64,000 nucleotides of DNA, taken from positions 68,983 through 132,982 of the forward strand of contig NZ_KL370782.1 in NCBI RefSeq assembly GCF_000701445.1. The letters run 5' to 3'. Below the pieces are notes generated by a model. That model did no database searches. It saw nothing but the letters and a program-made list of their open reading frames with translations, and was not told the DNA's origin. The DNA is from Brevundimonas bacteroides DSM 4726. Lineage in GTDB: Bacteria; Pseudomonadota; Alphaproteobacteria; Caulobacterales; Caulobacteraceae. The position numbers and the translations under genes were made by a program. Positions 50,830 through 60,007 of the stretch are shown piece by piece (position 1 is the stretch's first letter; the number at the start of each line of letters is the position of its first letter).

Positions 50830-52734
50830 TTATCGCCCCGTTTGCGGGTGGAAGAAGCCGTAAATCCGTTCCGCCAGCGCCTGGTTCACCCCCTCGACCT
50901 TGACCAGATCGACGACCGAGGCGCGCGACACCCCCTTGGCCGAGCCGAAGGCGTGCAGCAGGGCGCGCTTCCTGCCCGGCCCGACTCCCTCGATCTCGTC
51001 CAGCGGGTTCTTCTTGATGTCCATAGCCCGGCGTTTGGCGTGCGCCCCATTGGCGAAGCGGTGGGCCTCGTCCCTCAGCCGTTGGATGTAATAGAGCGCC
51101 GGCGCCTTCAGCGGCAGCATGAAGGGCGGCTTGCCGGGCACGAAGAACCGCTCAAGCCCGGCGTCGCGGTCCGGCCCCTTCGCTACCCCGACGGCCGTGA
51201 TGTCTTCCAGCCCGAGGTCCGCCAGCACGGCCTGGACCTCGGCCAGCTGGCCCGCGCCGCCGTCGATCAGCAGCAGGTCGGGCCGCACGACTTCCTCGGT
51301 CCCCTCCTCCTCGTCCTTGACCAGGCGGGAGAAGCGGCGGCGCATGACCTCGCGCATCATGCCGTAGTCGTCGCCGGGGGTCAGGTCGGTCCCCTTGATG
51401 TTGAACTTGCGGTACTGCGACTTCTGGAAGCCCTCGGGCCCCGCCACGATCATCCCGCCCACGGCGTTAGAGCCCTGGATGTGGGCGTTGTCGTAGACCT
51501 CGATACGCTCGGGCCGGCTCTCCAGCCCGAAGGCCTCGCAGACCTCGTCCAGGATCTTCGACTGCGCCGAGCTTTCGGCCAGTTTCCGGCCCAGCGCCTC
51601 GCGCGCATTGGTCAGGGCGTGGTCGACCAGCCCCTTGCGGTCGCCCCGCATCGGCCGCTCGATCGAGACGACCCGGCGGCCGTCGGCCTGCTTGGCCTTC
51701 ATGGAGAAGGCCTCCTCCAGCAACTCCTTTTCGAAGGGCGCCACGTTCAACAGGATCAGGCGCGGGACCGGCTTGTCCTCATAGAACTGGCCGAGGAAGG
51801 CCGACAGGATCTCCGGATCGGTGTCGGACTTGTCCACGCGCGGGAAATAGGCCCGCCCGCCCCAGTTCTGGCCACCGCGATAGAAGAACACCTGGACGCA
51901 GGCCTGGCCGCCCTCGCTGTGGAGCGCGAAGACGTCGGCCTCGGCCACGCCGTCGGCGTTGACGCTGTTCTCCATGGCGATGGCCGAGAGCGCGCGGATG
52001 CGGTCGCGGACCCGCGCCGCCTGTTCGAAATCCATGCGCTCGGCCGCCTCGGTCATCTCCTGCGACAGTCGGCTGATGACCGCGCGCGACTTGCCGCGCA
52101 GGAACAGGGACGCCTCCTCGACCAGATCGCCGTAGTCTTCCAGCGAGATCAGGCCTGTGCAGGGCGCCGAACAGCGCTTGATCTGGTGCAGCATGCAGGG
52201 CCGGGTGCGGGTCTCGTAGACGCTGTCCGAGCAGGATCGCAGCAGGAAGGCCTTCTGCAGCGTCGTCAGGGTCCGGTTGACCGCCCAGGTCGAGGCGAAC
52301 GGTCCGAAGTAGTCCCCCGGCGTCGTGTGCGCGCCCCGGTGCTTCCTGACCTGGGGCGCGCGGTGGTCCTTGCGGATCATCAGCTCGGCGAAGGACTTGT
52401 CGTCCCTGAGCACCACGTTGAAGCGCGGCTTCAGCTTCTTGATGAAGTTGGATTCCAGCAGCAGGGCCTCGGTCTCCGAGGCTGTCACGACCAGCTCCAT
52501 CGACCGGGTCAGGGACACCATCAGGCCGATGCGCTGGGTGTGGAACCGCCCTTGCGCATACTGCAGGATGCGCTTCTTCAGCGACCTCGCCTTGCCGACA
52601 TAGAGGCAGGCGCCGTCCTCGCCGTACATGCGATAGACGCCAGGCTTGTCGGGCGCGCGCCGGGCCTCGTCGCGGATCAGGTCGGCGGCGACGAGGGCGG
52701 AGGGCGCGTCGAGAGCGGGCGTGTCGGAAGGCAT
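50830..52734 (-). CDS. uvrC: excinuclease ABC subunit C
   Basis: A 634-residue UvrC. GIY-YIG nuclease domain (KPGVYRMYG..ACLYVGKARSLKKR), a Cys-rich segment (CSAPCTGLIS), a UVR helix pair for UvrB binding (EMTEAAERMDFEQAARVRDR), the RNase H-like 5' nuclease domain (IEVYDNAHIQGSNAVGG, LLIDGGAGQL) and the C-terminal helix-hairpin-helix pair (IEGVGPGRKRALLHAFG). It makes both incisions in nucleotide excision repair. The true start is at 52734. The upstream extension is non-conserved. Confidence 0.97.
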   Translation of the reverse strand: MPSDTPALDAPSALVAADLIRDEARRAPDKPGVYRMYGEDGACLYVGKARSLKKRILQYAQGRFHTQRIGLMVSLTRSMELVVTASETEALLLESNFIKKLKPRFNVVLRDDKSFAELMIRKDHRAPQVRKHRGAHTTPGDYFGPFASTWAVNRTLTTLQKAFLLRSCSDSVYETRTRPCMLHQIKRCSAPCTGLISLEDYGDLVEEASLFLRGKSRAVISRLSQEMTEAAERMDFEQAARVRDRIRALSAIAMENSVNADGVAEADVFALHSEGGQACVQVFFYRGGQNWGGRAYFPRVDKSDTDPEILSAFLGQFYEDKPVPRLILLNVAPFEKELLEEAFSMKAKQADGRRVVSIERPMRGDRKGLVDHALTNAREALGRKLAESSAQSKILDEVCEAFGLESRPERIEVYDNAHIQGSNAVGGMIVAGPEGFQKSQYRKFNIKGTDLTPGDDYGMMREVMRRRFSRLVKDEEEGTEEVVRPDLLLIDGGAGQLAEVQAVLADLGLEDITAVGVAKGPDRDAGLERFFVPGKPPFMLPLKAPALYYIQRLRDEAHRFANGAHAKRRAMDIKKNPLDEIEGVGPGRKRALLHAFGSAKGVSRASVVDLVKVEGVNQALAERIYGFFHPQTGR

Positions 52735-52793
52735 CAGGGGCAATATAGGCGCGCCGCAAGCCGCGTCACGGCCCGGATTTCGGGCCATTTGCG

Positions 52794-52822
52794 TTGACTC
52801 GGGTGCGGCACTTGTCTATGTC
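52794..52822 (+). promoter_or_regulatory. sigma-70-type promoter of rplU-rpmA
   Basis: TTGACT (52794-52799), a 17-base spacer and TATGTC (52817-52822). The leader to rplU would be about 60 bases. The -35 box is near-perfect and the -10 has the alphaproteobacterial loose form. uvrC starts in the opposite direction 60 bases to the left. Confidence 0.65.
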
Positions 52823-52890
52823 GCCGCTCTTCGCCCGCGGGGGGTCCTCCGGCGGGCGCATTCTTTTTCGCGTTAAGCCGAGGCCTCAAC

Positions 52891-53394
52891 ATGTACGCGG
52901 TGATCAAAACCGGCGGCAAGCAGTACCGGGTTCAACCGGGCGACACCATCGTGGTCGAGAAGCTCGACGGCGAGGCCGGCGCGGCCGTGAACTTCGGCGA
53001 AGTCCTGATGCTGGGCGGCGACAAGGGCGTCACCGTCGGCGCCCCGCTGATCGACGGCGCCACCGTCGCCGCGACACTGATCGAGACCCGCAAGGGCGAG
53101 AAGGTGAAGATCTTCAAGAAGATCCGCCGCCAGGGCTATCGCCGCACGCGCGGTCACCGCCAAATGGAATCGGTCCTGCGCATCACCGGCATCGAAGGCG
53201 CCGGCGAGAAGGCCAAGTGGGACGGCAAGGTCGAACTGCTGACCAAGGCCGAGATCAATGCCCGCGCCCGTGGCCTGGCTCCCCGCGTGGAAGCCGCTCC
53301 GGCCGAAGAGGCTCCGAAGCCCGCCGCCAAGAAGGCTCCGGCCAAGAAGGCCGCCGCCAAGACCGAAACCGCCGCTTCGTCCGACGAAGCCTAA
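52891..53394 (+). CDS. rplU: 50S ribosomal protein L21, with long C-terminal extension
   Basis: A 167-residue L21. The core (about 1-103, [14 protein letters not shown] to the RRTRGHRQ region that contacts 23S rRNA) is standard. The extra 60 residues form a Lys/Ala/Glu-rich tail ([14 protein letters not shown]), a feature of L21 in Caulobacter relatives. It is the first gene of rplU-rpmA. Confidence 0.96.
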   Translation: MYAVIKTGGKQYRVQPGDTIVVEKLDGEAGAAVNFGEVLMLGGDKGVTVGAPLIDGATVAATLIETRKGEKVKIFKKIRRQGYRRTRGHRQMESVLRITGIEGAGEKAKWDGKVELLTKAEINARARGLAPRVEAAPAEEAPKPAAKKAPAKKAAAKTETAASSDEA

Positions 53395-53422
53395 GTAGCT
53401 AAGACGTAGAGGGACACCTCCC

Positions 53423-53707
53423 ATGGCACACAAGAAATCCGGCGGTTCGTCGCGCAACGGTCGCGACTCCGAGTCCAAGCGCCTCGGCGTGAAGAAGTTC
53501 GGCGGCGAGCGCGTGCTGGCCGGCAACATCCTCGTGCGTCAGCGCGGCACCAAGTTCCACCCGGGCACCAACGTCGGCCTCGGCCGCGACCACACCCTGT
53601 TCGCCACGGCGACCGGCGCGGTCCAGTTCCAGACCAAACGTGGCGGCCGCTGTTACGTATCGATCATTCCGGCGAACGACGACCAGCAGGCGCTCGCCGC
53701 CGAGTAA
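53423..53707 (+). CDS. rpmA: 50S ribosomal protein L27
   Basis: A 94-residue L27 with a normal start, [16 protein letters not shown]. The N-terminal tail reaches the peptidyl transferase centre. No cleavable leader of the Firmicutes type is present. The stop is followed by a hairpin (AACGCGA/TCGCGTT, with inner CCG/CGG, 53706-53733) that may protect or end the transcript, but it lacks a T-run. Confidence 0.97.
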   Translation: MAHKKSGGSSRNGRDSESKRLGVKKFGGERVLAGNILVRQRGTKFHPGTNVGLGRDHTLFATATGAVQFQTKRGGRCYVSIIPANDDQQALAAE

Positions 53708-53880
53708 CGCGAAACCGGCCTTCGGATCGCGTTGCTCTCCTCCAGAAAGCAGCCGATCCGGACCAAGGGAAATATTCCGCGGGGAGTCTGGATCACCAGG
53801 CTCCCCGTTTGCGTTCCCCGCCTCGAAGTCCGCCCGAGCCCTCCCCAAGGAGGCGGACACATCATCAGGCGAGGCCGCCC

Positions 53881-54414
53881 ATGTGCGTCATTGAAACCTC
53901 TCCGGTCGTGGAGACGCGGCGGCTCCTGCTGCGCGCGCCCGGACCCCAGGACATCCCCGCGATCGCGCGGCTGGCCAACGATCCCGACATCGCGCGCATG
54001 ACCTGCCGCATGCCCCATCCGTTCGGCCAGGGCGACGCGGAGGACTTCGTCATCGCCGTGGCCGCGCAGGACCCGAACAAGGCCGCGACCTTCCTGATCG
54101 AGCACGAGGATCAGGGCCCGGTCGGCGTCATCGGCATGTTCGAGGACGCCGATGTCGCGCCCGAGGCCGGGTACTGGATCGGCCGACCTTTCTGGGGCCG
54201 GGGCTTCGCCACCGAGGCGCTGGAAGGAGCCCTGGTCTGGGCCAGCAAGCGGTGGAAGCGCCAGGCCATGATGTCGGGCCACTTCGCCGACAATCCGGCC
54301 TCGGGCCGCGTGCTGGAGAAGGCGGGCTTCCTCTACACCGGCGAAACGCGCAAGCGCTTCAGCAAGGCGCGCGGCGAGCCGGTCGACACCCGCATGATGG
54401 TCTGGCTGGCCTGA
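53881..54414 (+). CDS. GNAT N-acetyltransferase, RimJ-like
   Basis: A 177-residue GNAT: TRRLLLRAPGPQDIPAIARL, the acetyl-CoA loop GRPFWGRGFATEALEG and the end GRVLEKAGFLYTGE. It follows rpmA by 173 bases. The same neighbour is common in Caulobacterales. The start ATG 53881 has a weak site (GGCGAGG). The substrate is unknown. Confidence 0.88.
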   Translation: MCVIETSPVVETRRLLLRAPGPQDIPAIARLANDPDIARMTCRMPHPFGQGDAEDFVIAVAAQDPNKAATFLIEHEDQGPVGVIGMFEDADVAPEAGYWIGRPFWGRGFATEALEGALVWASKRWKRQAMMSGHFADNPASGRVLEKAGFLYTGETRKRFSKARGEPVDTRMMVWLA

Positions 54415-54421
54415 CCGCCCG

Positions 54422-55735
54422 TCAGGCTCCGCCGCTCTCCAGGAACCGTAGCGCGCTCAGCACATGGGCGCGCACGCCCACGACCAGCACATCCTCATTG
54501 ACGTCGAACTGCGGTGAGTGGTTCGGCGCGGCGTTGGCCGGATCGACGCCGTCGGCCGTTCCGCCCAGGTGATAGAAGACGCCCGTGACCTCGTTCTGGA
54601 AGTAGGAGAAGTCCTCCGCCACCGTGGTCGGCGGGGTGGCCGGATTGACGTTGCCCTCGCCGGCCGCCTCCTCCAGAACCGGCGCCAACCAGCCCGACAA
54701 GGCCTCATTGTTGAACACCAGCGCCGCGTTCTCGCGGATCGAGAATGCCGCTGTCGCGCCATAGGCCTCGGCGATGTTGTCGATGGCGGCCTCGGCCCGA
54801 TCCACCAGCGCCTGACGCTGGGCACGATCGAAGGTGCGAAGCGTGCCCGACATCGTCGCCGTGTCCGGAATGATGTTGTAGCGGACGCCCGCGTCCACCG
54901 TGGCGATGGTGAAGACGGTCGGCGTCGTCGTGGGATCCACCGTCCGCGCCGTCAGGGTGTTGACGGTCTGGATCACATTGGCGGCCACGGCGATGACGTC
55001 GATGCCCCGCCAGGGCCAGGCCCCGTGGGTCTGACGCCCGGTCAGGGTGATGTCGACGCGATCCGACGCCGCCATGAAGCCCTGCGGCCGATAGAAGATC
55101 GTCCCCGGCCGCCCCGGCACGACATGCAGGCCGAAGATGGCCTCGACCTCGGGGTTCTCCAGCGCGCCGGCCTCGATCATCAGCCGCGCCCCGCCCATCG
55201 GCTCGCCCGGCGGTACGCCCTCCTCGGCGGGCTGAAACAGGAAGACGATGGTGCCGGAGAACCGGTCCTTCATCCCGCTCAGCACCTCGGCGGCTCCCAG
55301 CAGCATGGCGACGTGGGCGTCGTGGCCGCAGGCGTGGGCGACGGGCACGGTGGCCCCTTGATAGGTCCCGGTGGCCGTCGAGGCGAAAGGCAGGCCTGTC
55401 GCCTCCTGCACCGGCAGGGCGTCCATGTCGGCGCGCAGGGCCACGACCCGCTGCGGTCCCTGACCCGTCCCGCGCAAGATGCCGACGACGCCAGTCCGCC
55501 CCACGCCCTCGCGCACCTCATCGAAGCCGAAGCCGCGCAGGCGTTCCGCGACGAAGGCCGCGGTCTGCACCTCGGCCAGCCCGAGTTCGGGGTTCTGGTG
55601 CAGGTGGCGGCGCCAGGCGACGACGTCGGCGTTGACGGCGTCGGCGGCCGTGCGAACCTCGGCGGCGCTGACCTGGGCAAGGGCGGGCGCGGCCGCCAGC
55701 GTCAGAAGGGCGGCGAGGGTGGCGGTGCGGATCAT
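54422..55735 (-). CDS. exported M20 family amidohydrolase/peptidase
   Basis: A 437-residue metal-dependent amidohydrolase with a Sec signal peptide ending at TLAAAPALAQV (residue 20-21). Metal and catalytic residues are in ALRADMDALPVQE, AHACGHDAHVAMLLGAA, FQPAEEGVPPGEPM and a late GGTA-type segment. The family includes hippurate, N-acetyl-amino acid and indole-acetyl hydrolases. A periplasmic location suggests nutrient scavenging. The gene is divergent from the ferredoxin-like gene. Confidence 0.92.
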   Translation of the reverse strand: MIRTATLAALLTLAAAPALAQVSAAEVRTAADAVNADVVAWRRHLHQNPELGLAEVQTAAFVAERLRGFGFDEVREGVGRTGVVGILRGTGQGPQRVVALRADMDALPVQEATGLPFASTATGTYQGATVPVAHACGHDAHVAMLLGAAEVLSGMKDRFSGTIVFLFQPAEEGVPPGEPMGGARLMIEAGALENPEVEAIFGLHVVPGRPGTIFYRPQGFMAASDRVDITLTGRQTHGAWPWRGIDVIAVAANVIQTVNTLTARTVDPTTTPTVFTIATVDAGVRYNIIPDTATMSGTLRTFDRAQRQALVDRAEAAIDNIAEAYGATAAFSIRENAALVFNNEALSGWLAPVLEEAAGEGNVNPATPPTTVAEDFSYFQNEVTGVFYHLGGTADGVDPANAAPNHSPQFDVNEDVLVVGVRAHVLSALRFLESGGA

Positions 55736-55833
55736 GAAGGCGGCCCCTGGAATGCTCGGCGCGATGATGGCCAGAGCGCCTGCGTCCGCGCAAGCGGCTT
55801 GCGAAGCGGCTCGACGCAGCCGATCTGTCGCTC

Positions 55834-56187
55834 ATGGCCATCAAGACGACGAAGACCAAGTGGAAGGACGTCGTCCTCGTCTGCAAGAAGTGCCAGAAGA
55901 AGCTGGACGGCGGTTTCGGCCCCGACGGCGACAAGTCGCTGAAGAAGGCGCTGAAGAAGTATCTCCGGCCCGGCGACGGCAAGGGCAGGAAGGCCGAACT
56001 GGCCGTGATCCAGACGGGCTGTTTCGACATCTGTCCAAAGAACGCCGTGGTCGCCGTCAACGCCGCCGAACCCAAGCAGCTGCTGATCGTGCCGGCCGGC
56101 GCCGACCTGTTTGAGGTCAAGGCGCGGCTGGGGCTGGATGACGGGCGACGATTGAAGCCGACCCTGACGGTGGTCGGCGAGGACTGA
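55834..56187 (+). CDS. thioredoxin-like [2Fe-2S] ferredoxin
   Basis: A 117-residue protein with four cysteines placed as C17-x2-C20 and C63-x3-C67 (CKKCQKK and GCFDICPKN), as in the thioredoxin-like 2Fe-2S ferredoxin family. The lysine-rich loop between them is the site of partner binding. It would be an electron carrier or a sensor. The next gene (MFS transporter) follows after 31 bases. Confidence 0.86.
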   Translation: MAIKTTKTKWKDVVLVCKKCQKKLDGGFGPDGDKSLKKALKKYLRPGDGKGRKAELAVIQTGCFDICPKNAVVAVNAAEPKQLLIVPAGADLFEVKARLGLDDGRRLKPTLTVVGED

Positions 56188-56218
56188 CCCCCGGAGCAGG
56201 ATTGGGGTAAGGCAGGCC

Positions 56219-57508
56219 ATGTCCCCCACCTCGCCCGCCTTTGTGATCCTGTTCGTCGTCAGCCTGATCGCGGCCGCGGGGAACATGGGCCTGCAGTCGG
56301 TGCTGCCTAACATCGGGCGAACGTTCGGACTGGCCGACACCCTGGTCGCCGCCGCCTTCGCCATTTCGGCCCTGATGTGGACGGTGGCCTCGCCGTTCTG
56401 GGCGCGGCTGTCGGATCGGGCCGGACGCAAGAACGTCATCCTGATTGGCCTGACGGGTTTCGTCGTGTCGATGGCCGGGTTCGGTCTGGGGGCCACCTTC
56501 GGCCTCGAAGGGTGGCTGGCCCCGATCACCGCCTTCGTCCTGATGGCCATCGCGCGCACCGTCTATGGCGTGCTGGGCTCGGCGGCGCCGATCGCGTCGC
56601 AGGCCTATGTCGCCGACCGCACGAGCCCGGAAGAGCGCACCCAGGCCATGTCGTTGCTGGCCTCGGCGCAGGGGCTGGGCACGGTGATCGGGCCGGTCCT
56701 GTCGCCCTTCCTCGTCCTGCCGATCGTCGGGTTGGCGGGACCGATGTATGCCTTCGCCTTGATCGGGCTCGTCGTGCTGGTCGTCGTGTGGAAGCGCCTG
56801 CCGTCGGGCGACGTGGTGCGCCAGCCGACCGCCCGAAAGGACAATGCGGGCAAGGGATTGTGGCGCGACCCGCGCGTGCGCGACTTCCTGCTCTACGGGC
56901 TTCTGGTCACCAGCGCCCAGGCCGTGAACATCGCCGTCCTGGGCTTTCACATCATCGACGAGATGGCCGAGACCGGCCTGCCCGCCGCCCAGGCCCAAGC
57001 CTTCATCGGCGTCGCCATGTTCGCGGGGGCAGCCGCCACCCTGATGGTGCAGTGGGGCCTGATCCCGCTCCTGAAGATGCAGCCCCTGGCCCTGATGCGC
57101 TGGGGGGCCGGGCTGGCTCTGGCGGGCAATCTGCTCAGCATGGTGGCACCGGGCTATTTCGGCGTCGTGGTCGGCTATGCCGTCGTGTCGATGGGCGTTG
57201 GCTTTGCCCGCCCCGGCTTCACGGCCGGCTCATCGCTCGCCGTCGGTCCCGGCGAGCAGGGGGCCGTCGCCGGCCTCATGATGTCGCTGGCGGGCCTCAG
57301 CTTTCTCGTGCCGCCGGTCGCGGGGGTGGCGCTCTATGGTCTGGGCGAGGCCGCGCCATTCGGCGCGAACGCGGTCCTCCTGGCGTTCGCCACGGCGATG
57401 GCGCTGCTCAGCCCGACGCTACGCCGCGACCCGCACCCGGACCTGATCGATACGCCCGCGCCCGAGACCCCGCCGGCGTCCCAGCCCGGCCCCGAAGGCA
57501 ACCGCTAG
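56219..57508 (+). CDS. MFS transporter (drug:H+ antiporter-like)
   Basis: A 429-residue, twelve-helix MFS protein. The motif A loop FWARLSDRAGRKNVIL follows helix 2, and motif C-like GLGTVIGPVLSPF marks an antiporter. It may export a toxic compound, but the substrate is unknown. Coupling with the ferredoxin gene may be transcriptional only. Confidence 0.88.
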   Translation: MSPTSPAFVILFVVSLIAAAGNMGLQSVLPNIGRTFGLADTLVAAAFAISALMWTVASPFWARLSDRAGRKNVILIGLTGFVVSMAGFGLGATFGLEGWLAPITAFVLMAIARTVYGVLGSAAPIASQAYVADRTSPEERTQAMSLLASAQGLGTVIGPVLSPFLVLPIVGLAGPMYAFALIGLVVLVVVWKRLPSGDVVRQPTARKDNAGKGLWRDPRVRDFLLYGLLVTSAQAVNIAVLGFHIIDEMAETGLPAAQAQAFIGVAMFAGAAATLMVQWGLIPLLKMQPLALMRWGAGLALAGNLLSMVAPGYFGVVVGYAVVSMGVGFARPGFTAGSSLAVGPGEQGAVAGLMMSLAGLSFLVPPVAGVALYGLGEAAPFGANAVLLAFATAMALLSPTLRRDPHPDLIDTPAPETPPASQPGPEGNR

Positions 57509-57565
57509 AGACGCGACGAACGCCCGCGCTTGCGTCCGGCGCCCTTGCTTGCGACATCGCCCCCC

Positions 57566-58000
57566 ATGAACCCTTTCAAGATCGAAAAGCGGATCGGCAT
57601 CCAGACCAGCGCTGAGCGCATCTGGGCGCTGATCGCCGACCTGTCGGACTGGGACCGGTGGAACCCGATCGAGACCAGCGTCGAGGGGCGTATCGGCTTT
57701 GGCGGCAGCCTGACTCTGACCGAGACCCTGCCGGAACTGGGCGAGCGCCGCACCACGCTCGGCATTGTCGAGTGGACGCCTGAGCGACAGCTGATCCTCG
57801 CTGAAAAGCGCGGCTTCCTGTTCAACGTCACCCGCTACTTCGAGATCGAACAGTTGCAGCCTCAGAGCTGCATCGTCTCCAACGGCTTCGTTTTCTCCGG
57901 CTTCCGGGCCGAGGGCTTCCACGACAAGCATCGGCCGAAACTGCGCACCGCCTGCGAAGCCGTGAACGAGGGCCTGAAGATGTACGCCGAAGCGGGCTGA
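57566..58000 (+). CDS. SRPBCC-domain protein (START-like)
   Basis: A 144-residue SRPBCC fold protein. KRIGIQTSAERIWALIADL, WDRWNPIETSVEGRIGFGG and GFRAEGFHDKHRPKL mark the helix-grip fold with a hydrophobic ligand pocket. The ligand is unknown. ATG 57566 starts the conserved fold. It converges with tadC, four bases away. Confidence 0.85.
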   Translation: MNPFKIEKRIGIQTSAERIWALIADLSDWDRWNPIETSVEGRIGFGGSLTLTETLPELGERRTTLGIVEWTPERQLILAEKRGFLFNVTRYFEIEQLQPQSCIVSNGFVFSGFRAEGFHDKHRPKLRTACEAVNEGLKMYAEAG

Positions 58001-58004
58001 AGCT

Positions 58005-59012
58005 TTATTCCGCCTGCGGAGCCGTCGCCTGCTGACCGTCGCGGGTTTTCATCTGATCCTGGATCTGGATGATGGCGGGGCCGAGGATCACGACGAACAG
58101 CACGGGCAGGAAGAACAGGATCATCGGCACAGTCAGCTGGGCCGGCAGGGCCGCCGCCTTCTTCTCGGCCGCCGACAGGCGCAGCTCGCGGTTTTCCTTG
58201 GCCATGGTGCGCAGCGCGGTCGCGAGCGGCGTGCCGTACTGTTCAGCCTGCACCATCGCCGTCGCCACGGCGCGCACGCCCGGATGGTTGGTTCGCTTGG
58301 CCAGGCCGTCATAGGCCATGCGCCGATCGGGCAGATAGCTCAGCTCGGCCGACAGCAGAGCCAGTTCCTCGGCCAGTTCCACCGAGGTCGTGCCGATCTC
58401 CTGGCTGACCTTCACGATCGCCGCCTCGATCGACATGCCCGATTCCACGCAGATCAGCAGCAGGTCCAGCGCATCGGGAAAGCCCAGCATGATGGACTGG
58501 CGCCGTTTGGTGATGCGGTTCTGCAGATAGACGTTGGGGCCATAGAAGCCGAGCACGGTCGCGCCCATGATCATCGGCAGCTTGGTGATCGGCGGAAGGC
58601 CGAAGTCGTTGATGAAGAACAGATAAAACGCGCTGAACAGCAGGAAGAAGATCGGCGTGGCGAAGCGGAAGAAGTAGAAGGTCGTGACCGGCTTGGGCCC
58701 GCGGAAGCCCGCCTGGATCATCTGCTCGGCGACCTTGGGGTCCTCCAGCAGCTTGGACAGGTTCAGCTGCTCGACGATCTTCTTCTTGAAGCCGTCGTCG
58801 GTATGGCGAAGCCCCCCCTGGCCGCCGGCGATGGCGGCCCGCGACTTTCGCTTCAGCTCGTCGCGTCGCGTCGAGACCGATTGCATCCGCTTGTTCAGCT
58901 CGACCCCGCCGGTCATGGAGCTCATCAGGGTCAGGATGGTGGCGAACACCAGCACGCCCACGCCGATGCTGAGCAGGTTCCGGGGTTCGACGATGGCTTC
59001 GATGATGCCCAT
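58005..59012 (-). CDS. tadC: Tad pilus inner-membrane platform protein TadC (CpaH)
   Basis: A 335-residue type II secretion F-domain protein. The T2SF domain has LLLICVESGMSIEAAIVKVSQ and YDGLAKRTNHPGVRAVATAMVQ, trimmed here. Four hydrophobic segments lie at the N-terminus, near 100-150 and at the C-terminus. With TadB it forms the platform that the CpaF ATPase drives to extend and retract the pilus. It is the last operon gene in the window. Confidence 0.93.
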   Translation of the reverse strand: MGIIEAIVEPRNLLSIGVGVLVFATILTLMSSMTGGVELNKRMQSVSTRRDELKRKSRAAIAGGQGGLRHTDDGFKKKIVEQLNLSKLLEDPKVAEQMIQAGFRGPKPVTTFYFFRFATPIFFLLFSAFYLFFINDFGLPPITKLPMIMGATVLGFYGPNVYLQNRITKRRQSIMLGFPDALDLLLICVESGMSIEAAIVKVSQEIGTTSVELAEELALLSAELSYLPDRRMAYDGLAKRTNHPGVRAVATAMVQAEQYGTPLATALRTMAKENRELRLSAAEKKAAALPAQLTVPMILFFLPVLFVVILGPAIIQIQDQMKTRDGQQATAPQAE

Positions 59013-59021
59013 GCCCGGCCT

Positions 59022-60002
59022 CTAGATCTTGAACGAGATCATGCGCTTCATCACGAAGATGCCGCAGCCCATCCAGATCGCCGAGCCGAGCAGCATGATC
59101 TGCCCGCGGATGTCGGTGAACATCAGCGCCATGTAGGACGGCGTCGTCAGACCGACGAGCGCCATCACGACGGGCGGCAGCGAGCCGATGATGCCGGCGG
59201 ACGCGAGCGCCTCGGAGGACAGCGCCTTGACCTTCTCGCGCATCATCCTCCGGGCCCGGAGGACGTGAGACAGATTGCCCAGCGCCTCGGCCAGGTTGCC
59301 GCCGGTCTTCTGCTGGATGGCGATGACGATGGTGAAGAACTTGAGCTCCGGCGTCGGAATGCGCTCGTACATCTTTTCGAGAGCTTGAGCCAAGGTCAGG
59401 CCTACGCCGAGACCCTCCACCAGCGTCTGGAACTCTGGTCCCAGAGGCGCGGGGCTCTCCTTGGCGATGATCTTGAAGCAGTCGTGGACCGGCAGGCCCG
59501 ATTTGATGCCGCGCACGATGACGTCCACAGCATTGGGGAATTCCAAACCGAACTTCTTCATCCGGCCCGAGGCGACAAACCCGACCACCCAACGCGGCAG
59601 ACCCAGTCCGGCAGCCACCCCGGCACCCAGCGCCACAAAGACGTGCAGGCCGAACACCAGGGCGACCAGGGCAGCAACGATGCCTAGGCCCGCGCTGATC
59701 AACCAGAAGGTCCGCACGCTGATCCCCAGACCGGCGTGCTTCAGGCGCGCCGCGATAGTCATGCGGGCCTTGCGCTCCTTGCGCTCGGCTTCCTTCAGCT
59801 GACTCTCGATGGCCTTTCTGCGGGCTTCTGGTGTGTTCGCTTCCGCCTTGGCGGCCTTGACGCGAGCGGCCTTGGTCTGGCCCAGACCCATGGCCTCGGC
59901 GCGCTTCACCGCCTGCGCCGAGCTGTCGTCGCCGCCGACGAAGACCCAGCCCAGGCCTCCGATGGTGATGAAGGCCAGGATCGCGGCGAGGACTTCCAGC
60001 AT
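59022..60002 (-). CDS. tadB: Tad pilus inner-membrane platform protein TadB (CpaG)
   Basis: A 326-residue F-domain protein. N-terminal membrane helix, a charged cytoplasmic part (about 45-85), a hydrophobic pair, then the T2SF domain (LPVHDCFKIIAKESPAPLG, QQKTGGNLAEALGNLSHVLR). It is followed by tadC after nine bases and preceded by cpaF after five. Confidence 0.93.
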   Translation of the reverse strand: MLEVLAAILAFITIGGLGWVFVGGDDSSAQAVKRAEAMGLGQTKAARVKAAKAEANTPEARRKAIESQLKEAERKERKARMTIAARLKHAGLGISVRTFWLISAGLGIVAALVALVFGLHVFVALGAGVAAGLGLPRWVVGFVASGRMKKFGLEFPNAVDVIVRGIKSGLPVHDCFKIIAKESPAPLGPEFQTLVEGLGVGLTLAQALEKMYERIPTPELKFFTIVIAIQQKTGGNLAEALGNLSHVLRARRMMREKVKALSSEALASAGIIGSLPPVVMALVGLTTPSYMALMFTDIRGQIMLLGSAIWMGCGIFVMKRMISFKI

Positions 60003-60007
60003 GGCCG

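Noticed and set aside
50563-52797. 744-codon plus-strand frame over uvrC
   Set aside because: An antisense shadow: Leu/Arg/Gly/Gln composition and no start site or family signature.
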